DNA of 6,645 nucleotides. Source: SIAJ01 sp036266155 (lineage in GTDB: Bacteria; Planctomycetota; Planctomycetia; Gemmatales; Gemmataceae). The translations under genes were made by a program, and so were the position numbers. Of the stretch, positions 1-6,645 are shown one piece after another (positions within the stretch are counted from its first letter, which is position 1; the number at the start of each line of letters is the position of its first letter). Below the pieces are notes generated by a model. The model ran no database searches and was not told the DNA's origin. It saw nothing but the letters and a program-made list of their open reading frames with translations. The DNA lies in the NCBI GenBank assembly GCA_036266155.1, contig DATANR010000238.1:1-6645 (forward strand), given 5' to 3'.

Positions 1-1043
1 ACACCAAGATTGTGTAATCCGTCTCCCTGGGTAGTGCTAATTCGAGCGATATCGCTTTGTTCTGGTCGTACTCGAGCCGCTTCCTCGCGAAGCAATGCTG
101 AATCTAATTCCGAGAAAAGGTTGGCCTCGAGTTGGATAGGAGAGTCAAATCTCCGCAGCAACGTTCGGATTCGGCCGAGGCGCTTGGCAGGGAAACCTGG
201 CAAAGAGGCAAGACTGGTCAAATTGCCTTGTCCTGTCTTTTCGATAGCCGCCGCAAGCTCACCAAGCGAGTTACTCAGCTCTAACCGCTCCTTGTTCTGC
301 GTCGTAATTCTCTGAGCTGCGATATATCCTAAATCTGCAAGCCGGTCCGGCGGGATAGTCTTAATGCCAGTAAACGGTGACCTATGGCCAAAATGCTCTG
401 TAGAACGCCGTTCAAGCGGAGCTAGCTCGGCCCGGAAATCTGATACACGCGACATCCGTGTAAAGGCTCTTCTAAAATTACCATATAATAACATTGCTTC
501 CGATTGAAAAAGGCGCAGCCTCTGAAGGAAACTCAGGTTGGATCGAAATGCATCTGTACCCAAATAGCGATGGAAGAACTCAATAGAAACCGGACGCTCG
601 CCATAGAAAACTAACAGCGCGTTTACTTGTGAATGTGACTGTTGTGCTGATAGATTATCATGAAAAAGCGCTTTGGCTCTGTCCAATGCAATTAATTGGT
701 CGCTGGCGGCATGTTCCGAAAGTGAGACGCGGCGCCCCAGTAATTCACAAGCGAGTTCATGGAATATGTACCCGTCGGTGTAAAATAAATGTGTGGCCGC
801 GGCCCATTCATTTGGAGGTATTTTCAGGAGTTCGCATATTTGTGTGAGCTTTTCGTTCTTTGGTAGATCGCGACCTTCTTCGAGATGAGCGACAACAGTA
901 CGGGTTACCCCAACATCCTCGGCGAGCTTCTCTTGAGTGAGGATTTGCCCTTTTCTTCCTCGATAGTCGGCAACGCTCCGTCCTACTCGAAGGATTGCTT
1001 GGCGGCTCAGGTCAGCAATGACTTGTTCATTTGAAATGGGCAT
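1..1043 (-). CDS. XRE-family helix-turn-helix protein with unrecognised C-terminal region (partial, 3' end outside window)
   Basis: Reading leftward from an ATG at 1043, the frame stays open for 347 codons to the window edge, so the C-terminus is missing. Residues about 17-77 form an XRE/Cro-C1 type DNA-binding domain; the core helices start LTQEKLAEDVGVTRTVV and continue AHLEEGRDLP, so it probably binds DNA and regulates transcription. Residues about 90-347 are mostly predicted helical and I do not recognise them. There is no HEXXH, so this is not an ImmA/IrrE-type peptidase fusion. Residues 276-295 (SLASLPGFPAKRLGRIRTLL) loosely recall a helix-hairpin-helix, but this is weak. The start is supported by GAGG five bases upstream and by the normal distance to the HTH. 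The gene is about 47-50% GC by eye and uses TTA, ATA and AGA codons that are rare in its GC-rich neighbours, which suggests horizontal acquisition. It lies 68 bases beyond the anti-sigma stop on the same strand. The domain call is solid; the function of the rest is unknown. Confidence 0.8.
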   Translation of the reverse strand, partial: MPISNEQVIADLSRQAILRVGRSVADYRGRKGQILTQEKLAEDVGVTRTVVAHLEEGRDLPKNEKLTQICELLKIPPNEWAAATHLFYTDGYIFHELACELLGRRVSLSEHAASDQLIALDRAKALFHDNLSAQQSHSQVNALLVFYGERPVSIEFFHRYLGTDAFRSNLSFLQRLRLFQSEAMLLYGNFRRAFTRMSRVSDFRAELAPLERRSTEHFGHRSPFTGIKTIPPDRLADLGYIAAQRITTQNKERLELSNSLGELAAAIEKTGQGNLTSLASLPGFPAKRLGRIRTLLRRFDSPIQLEANLFSELDSALLREEAARVRPEQSDIARISTTQGDGLHNLG

Positions 1044-1048
1044 GTGGG

Positions 1049-1052
1049 CCTC
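1049..1052 (-). promoter_or_regulatory. Shine-Dalgarno of the XRE gene
   Basis: GAGG on the minus strand, five bases before the ATG at 1043. It is the clearest ribosome binding site in the window and supports this ATG as the start of the XRE-type gene. Confidence 0.5.
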
Positions 1053-1073
1053 GCTGATCGCATCCGAATTTTC

Positions 1074-1083
1074 TTGGCGCCAA
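1074..1083. promoter_or_regulatory. 10-bp perfect palindrome upstream of the XRE gene, possible operator
   Basis: TTGGCGCCAA is self-complementary and lies about 30 bases upstream of the XRE gene start, within the 68-base gap after the anti-sigma gene. A half-related TTGGCAA lies immediately upstream on the minus strand. XRE-type regulators often bind short palindromes in their own promoters, so autoregulation is plausible. A 10-mer palindrome can occur by chance in GC-rich DNA, and no clear -10 element accompanies it. Confidence 0.25.
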
Positions 1084-1111
1084 CTTGCCAACGAAGTCGT
1101 CAGCGCCCAGA

Positions 1112-2392
1112 CTACTTCGAAATGATCTTCAACACCAACATCATCGGCTTCGCATCCGCTTTGCGTTCGCCGCGGCGGTCGAGGAATTGTTTGATTTCTT
1201 TGGAGGCTTGCGGGTTGCCGTTCATTGGTGAATAGGCGACAACCACGGCCATGCGTTCGGGTTTCGGCGGTGTGGCCGAGGTGCCCATTCCATTCAGGGT
1301 CGCGGCCACGTGTTGGGCGGTGCCTTCGGGCAATGGCTTGCGGATATCAACCGGGCCTTTGGCTTTCGGCTGTTTCGACGGGACATTCGGCATGCCGAGT
1401 AGCTTGCCGAGTTTCGTCAGGTCGTCGGACAGGAACGGGGCGGCGACAAGTGTGTCGAACTGCCCTGCCCCGCTCTTCTTCTCTTCGGCGCCGAGGGCCG
1501 CCATCAGTTGTGCGACTTCATCGGGCGTCAGTGCTTCGGTGAAGATCATCAATTCGGTCGGCAGGTTCTTCTTGAGCCGCTCGTTGACGAAATTATCAAT
1601 GACGGCCGTGATGCCGCGCGACTTGAGTGCGGCCACCACATGTTCGAGCGCCTTCGGTGACGCGTGACAGAACAGGTCGAGCCGGATCAACTCGTCCTTC
1701 TTCATTTCGTTGACGAGCTTCTTGCGCGCATCGCCGTCGCTGGCCAGGTCTTCCAGCTTGAACAGTTGCGACAGGCGAATCTTGTCCGGCTGGAACGGTT
1801 CGATCTCCGGCATCGCCTCGGGCGGGCTCGTAATTCGATCTGGGATGACCTCGTGCGGCAGCGGGCCGATTTCGGGGCTCCGCGGCTTCTCAACAACGGC
1901 ATCGCGCGGCACTTCCGGTGTCCGTTCACGCGGCATCGGTGCCGCTTGCGGCGTAGCGCCCGCATCGTTATCGCGTGGGGCCGGCAGGTTCGCCATGCCC
2001 TGGTTCTGCTGAGCCATGTACTGCTGGCTCAGGGAGAAGTAGAAATACGAGCCGAGGCTGATGACCACGAGCACACAGGCTGCGGCCGCGATGTTCGTCC
2101 AGACCGGCAGCCAACCCCAGTTGAACTTGCGGCTCGGCATTCGGCTCGGGGGCAGCGGCGTCGGCGTCAGCGCCCGTTCGCCGATGGTGGCCATCACGTT
2201 GTCGGCCAGGTCGCTGGGTGCGTTGCGGCGTGCGAGCTTCTTGAGACGGGCAGCGTCGGCTTTCAATTGGGCATAGAACTGCCGTGCCGGCTCCGATTCG
2301 CGGAGCACGCGTTCGGCGGCCTTGCGTTCGGCCGGGGTGAGTTCCCCGTCCACCGCGGCGGTCAACAGCTCTCGGACGTCCACGCGTTTCAT
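1112..2392 (-). CDS. Membrane-anchored anti-sigma factor (non-zinc type) with extracytoplasmic C-terminal domain
   Basis: A 426-residue protein encoded directly downstream of an ECF sigma gene. Residues 1-70 resemble the helical anti-sigma domain (…LTAAVDGELTPAERKAAERV…), which should bind the sigma factor in the cytoplasm. The usual zinc ligands (HXXXCXXC) are absent; the segment where the CXXC would sit reads RESEPARQF. A single membrane helix spans about residues 96-120 (VWTNIAAAACVLVVISLG and on). It is followed by a Pro/Glu-rich linker at about 135-203 and a C-terminal domain at 204-426, predicted outside the cytoplasm. That domain may contain two related segments, near 249-266 (EHVVAALKSRGITAVID) and 360-370 (QHVAATLNGMG). 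Its ligand is unknown. The ATG at 2392 is the only sensible start, because the upstream ATG in this gap stops after four codons. The 28-base gap from the sigma stop argues for co-transcription and probably translational linkage. The role follows from domain order and context; no sequence match was run. Confidence 0.75.
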   Translation of the reverse strand: MKRVDVRELLTAAVDGELTPAERKAAERVLRESEPARQFYAQLKADAARLKKLARRNAPSDLADNVMATIGERALTPTPLPPSRMPSRKFNWGWLPVWTNIAAAACVLVVISLGSYFYFSLSQQYMAQQNQGMANLPAPRDNDAGATPQAAPMPRERTPEVPRDAVVEKPRSPEIGPLPHEVIPDRITSPPEAMPEIEPFQPDKIRLSQLFKLEDLASDGDARKKLVNEMKKDELIRLDLFCHASPKALEHVVAALKSRGITAVIDNFVNERLKKNLPTELMIFTEALTPDEVAQLMAALGAEEKKSGAGQFDTLVAAPFLSDDLTKLGKLLGMPNVPSKQPKAKGPVDIRKPLPEGTAQHVAATLNGMGTSATPPKPERMAVVVAYSPMNGNPQASKEIKQFLDRRGERKADAKPMMLVLKIISK

Positions 2393-2420
2393 GTTAGCGG
2401 GTCAGCATCCTCGCTGACGA

Positions 2421-2978
2421 CTACTCCGGCTTGTGTAATAGATCTCGCAACTCCAACCGAGCCCGATGCAACCGACTGCGCACCGTGCCGATCGGCACAT
2501 CCAATACCTGGGCGATGTCCTCGTACTTCTGCCCTTCCAGGTCCTTCAACACCAACACCACCCGATGCTCCGGCGACAACCGATTCATCGCCGCGAGCAA
2601 TTGAGCGTCTTCTTCCGCACGCTCCAAAGCGACACCCGGCCGGGCAAATTCGTTCGGATCGGCCGGCTCGGTCGCGGCTCCATCGTCGCCTTTATCGAAA
2701 CTCAGAACCACCTTGCGCTTGCGCCGCAGAGTGATCGCCGCGTTGAAGGCGATGCGGTACAGCCAAGTGAAGAACTCCGAGTCACCCTTGAAGCTATTCA
2801 ACGACTGATAGGCGTTCAGGAAGGCGTCCTGAACCACATCTGCCGCGTCTTCCGCATTGTCGACCACCCGCAGGACCGCGTTGAACAGCCGATCCTGATA
2901 GCGCCGCACCAACTGACCAAACGCGGGCGCATGCCCCGCGACGCATTCCGCTATTAGTCTGCGGTCGTCGGTATTCAC
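2421..2978 (-). CDS. ECF-type RNA polymerase sigma factor (sigma-70 family, regions 2 and 4)
   Basis: A 185-residue protein of typical ECF size. Region 2 covers about residues 24-90, with the core-binding and -10 recognition helices around DAADVVQDAFLNAYQSL (45-61) and FFTWLYRIAFNAA (69-81). An acidic, low-complexity linker follows at about 94-125. Region 4 covers about 127-180, with the -35 recognition helix-turn-helix YEDIAQVLDVPIGTVRSRLH (152-171). It should direct RNA polymerase to a small stress regulon and be held inactive by the anti-sigma factor encoded next. The start is GTG at 2978: the upstream ATGs in the leader run into stops within four codons, and this start gives the normal spacing to region 2. 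No strong Shine-Dalgarno is visible. A candidate self-recognised promoter lies just upstream (2998-3023), suggesting autoregulation. Family assignment is secure; the ECF subgroup and inducing signal cannot be read from the sequence. Confidence 0.93.
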   Translation of the reverse strand: MNTDDRRLIAECVAGHAPAFGQLVRRYQDRLFNAVLRVVDNAEDAADVVQDAFLNAYQSLNSFKGDSEFFTWLYRIAFNAAITLRRKRKVVLSFDKGDDGAATEPADPNEFARPGVALERAEEDAQLLAAMNRLSPEHRVVLVLKDLEGQKYEDIAQVLDVPIGTVRSRLHRARLELRDLLHKPE

Positions 2979-2997
2979 AACGTCATCTTGTCATTCG

Positions 2998-3023
2998 GAC
3001 GGGCTCAAAGGGCGAAAAGTTCC
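2998..3023 (-). promoter_or_regulatory. Candidate ECF-type promoter of the sigma/anti-sigma unit
   Basis: Read on the minus strand, GGAAC (3023-3019) is followed by 17 bases and then CGTC (3001-2998). This resembles the common ECF layout of a GGAAC -35 and a CGTC -10. It ends 19 bases before the GTG start at 2978, leaving room for a short leader. Most ECF factors transcribe their own gene, which fits. It is a motif match only, with no experimental support. Confidence 0.45.
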
Positions 3024-3042
3024 CCGGCAGGTGAACTTTCGC
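3012..3042. repeat. Imperfect inverted repeat overlapping the sigma promoter -35
   Basis: The left arm GCGAAAAGTTC (3012-3022) and right arm GAACTTTCGC (3033-3042) are complementary over 10 positions with one extra A in the left arm, separated by 10 bases. The left arm contains four of the five bases of the proposed -35 element. It could be a regulator-binding site or paired promoter-like half sites facing both ways. Confidence 0.4.
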
Positions 3043-3197
3043 GTTTCGGCCGATCCAGTGTCGATCCAAGGTCGCTGAATCGCGCCTCCGTCGATCGCCC
3101 AACGGCGCCACTTTTTTGGGGGTTTCCTGGACCAGTTTTTTCCATCGCCGATTCGACTCAACCGTATATCAATCAACATCTTATGATCAGATACCAG

Positions 3198-3265
3198 TTC
3201 AAAGAGCGCCAACCCCATACACTCCTGGCGCTCTACGTGGCGCTCTTTGATTGGCGCTCTTTGAA
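3198..3265. repeat. Array of a 9-mer: three direct copies plus one inverted copy, forming a 15-bp perfect inverted repeat
   Basis: TGGCGCTCT occurs at 3226-3234, 3238-3246 and 3252-3260, and its reverse complement AGAGCGCCA at 3203-3211. The inverted copy extends to pair perfectly with the third copy over 15 bp (TTCAAAGAGCGCCAA at 3198-3212 with 3251-3265), with the second over 13 bp (3199-3211 with 3238-3250), and with the first over 9 bp around a 14-base loop. The stems are mutually exclusive if transcribed. Possible roles are a multi-site operator, a structured uvrA leader or a small repeat element. No T-tract follows on the plus strand, so it is not an ordinary terminator in that direction. 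Confidence 0.75.
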
Positions 3266-3399
3266 TTTGCCGTCCACAACCCCTTGAGGAATCGATACGG
3301 AAATCTGCCAGCTGAGACCTGGCCATTGCTCACCATGCGATCATGTTACTAGACTGACTTACACTACTGCTTCTTTTCTCAGTGCCAGGGCTTCCGGTA

Positions 3400-6645
<3,246 letters not shown>

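Larger units (their letters stand above)
2979..3399. other. Divergent intergenic region between the sigma factor gene and uvrA
   Basis: 421 bases with no convincing gene. Its left part holds the candidate sigma promoter and an inverted repeat (3012-3042). The middle (about 3105-3140) has T-rich runs with a near-repeated CCACTTTTTT / CCAGTTTTTT. Its right half holds the 9-mer repeat array at 3198-3265. Between 3266 and 3399 I see no clear sigma-70 promoter for uvrA and no LexA-type box. Short open frames on both strands here lack family features or ribosome binding sites. Confidence 0.7.

Noticed and set aside
90..105. ImmA/IrrE-type metallopeptidase fused to the XRE domain
   Set aside because: The only nearby His-Glu, in FHELACELLG (residues 94-103), does not make HEXXH, so the zinc peptidase signature is missing. 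Coordinates in this entry are residue numbers of the protein encoded at 1-1043.
629..847. Plus-strand open frame of 72 codons opposite the XRE gene
   Set aside because: The minus-strand frame here is continuous for 347 codons with a recognisable HTH; the plus-strand frame has no supporting feature.
1664..2734. Long plus-strand open frame (356 codons) opposite the sigma and anti-sigma genes
   Set aside because: It is antisense to two well-supported genes and arises from GC-rich codon structure; the product is Arg/His/Pro-rich with no recognisable domain.
3198..3265. CRISPR array or rho-independent terminator
   Set aside because: The repeats are 9-15 bases with 3-5 base gaps between direct copies, far too short for CRISPR; no T-tract follows the stem in the plus direction.
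2988..3287. Plus-strand open frame of 99 codons in the intergenic region
   Set aside because: No ribosome binding site or family resemblance, and it runs through the repeat array.
2991..3326. Minus-strand open frame of 111 codons in the intergenic region upstream of the sigma gene
   Set aside because: It spans the repeat array and the candidate promoter, has no recognisable domain and no clear ribosome binding site. A small real gene cannot be fully excluded.
3266..3399. LexA/SOS box or clear sigma-70 promoter for uvrA
   Set aside because: No GAAC-N4-GTTC or CTG-N10-CAG type site was found. TTGCTC at 3326-3331 has no well-spaced -10 partner.

Overview
The window looks like chromosomal DNA from a high-GC bacterium of the Planctomycetes/PVC type. 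The basis is the GC-rich coding of most genes, an ECF sigma / membrane anti-sigma pair, and above all a UvrA frame that runs straight from one complete UvrA into the start of a second. Fused double-length UvrA is known from Chlamydia, and I recall it in planctomycetes. The phylum is an inference from these features; there is no rRNA or other marker here.

Layout. (1) 1-1043, minus strand: the 5' part of a gene that leaves the window at base 1, encoding an N-terminal XRE-type helix-turn-helix followed by about 270 residues I do not recognise. It is clearly more AT-rich than its neighbours and looks accessory. (2) 1112-2978, minus strand: a two-gene unit, an ECF RNA polymerase sigma factor followed 28 bases later by its probable single-pass membrane anti-sigma factor, with a candidate ECF-type promoter just upstream of the sigma gene. 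(3) 2979-3399: a 421-base divergent intergenic region with a promoter-overlapping inverted repeat and a compact array of four copies of a 9-mer (three direct, one inverted) that can form alternative stems. (4) 3400-6645, plus strand: uvrA, open at the right edge. Residues 1-972 are a full UvrA (two ABC ATPase modules, two four-cysteine zinc modules). After a Lys/Pro-rich linker, a second UvrA begins at about residue 996 and aligns without gaps to the first N-terminus for 85 residues.

How the genes may work together: the sigma/anti-sigma pair should be an envelope-to-transcription signalling switch, in which the anti-sigma holds the sigma at the membrane until an unknown signal releases it. 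UvrA is the damage-recognition ATPase of nucleotide excision repair. The two units share only the divergent intergenic region, and nothing seen shows that the sigma factor controls uvrA. The XRE gene is probably independently controlled. No tRNA, rRNA, CRISPR array, transposase or convincing rho-independent terminator was found.
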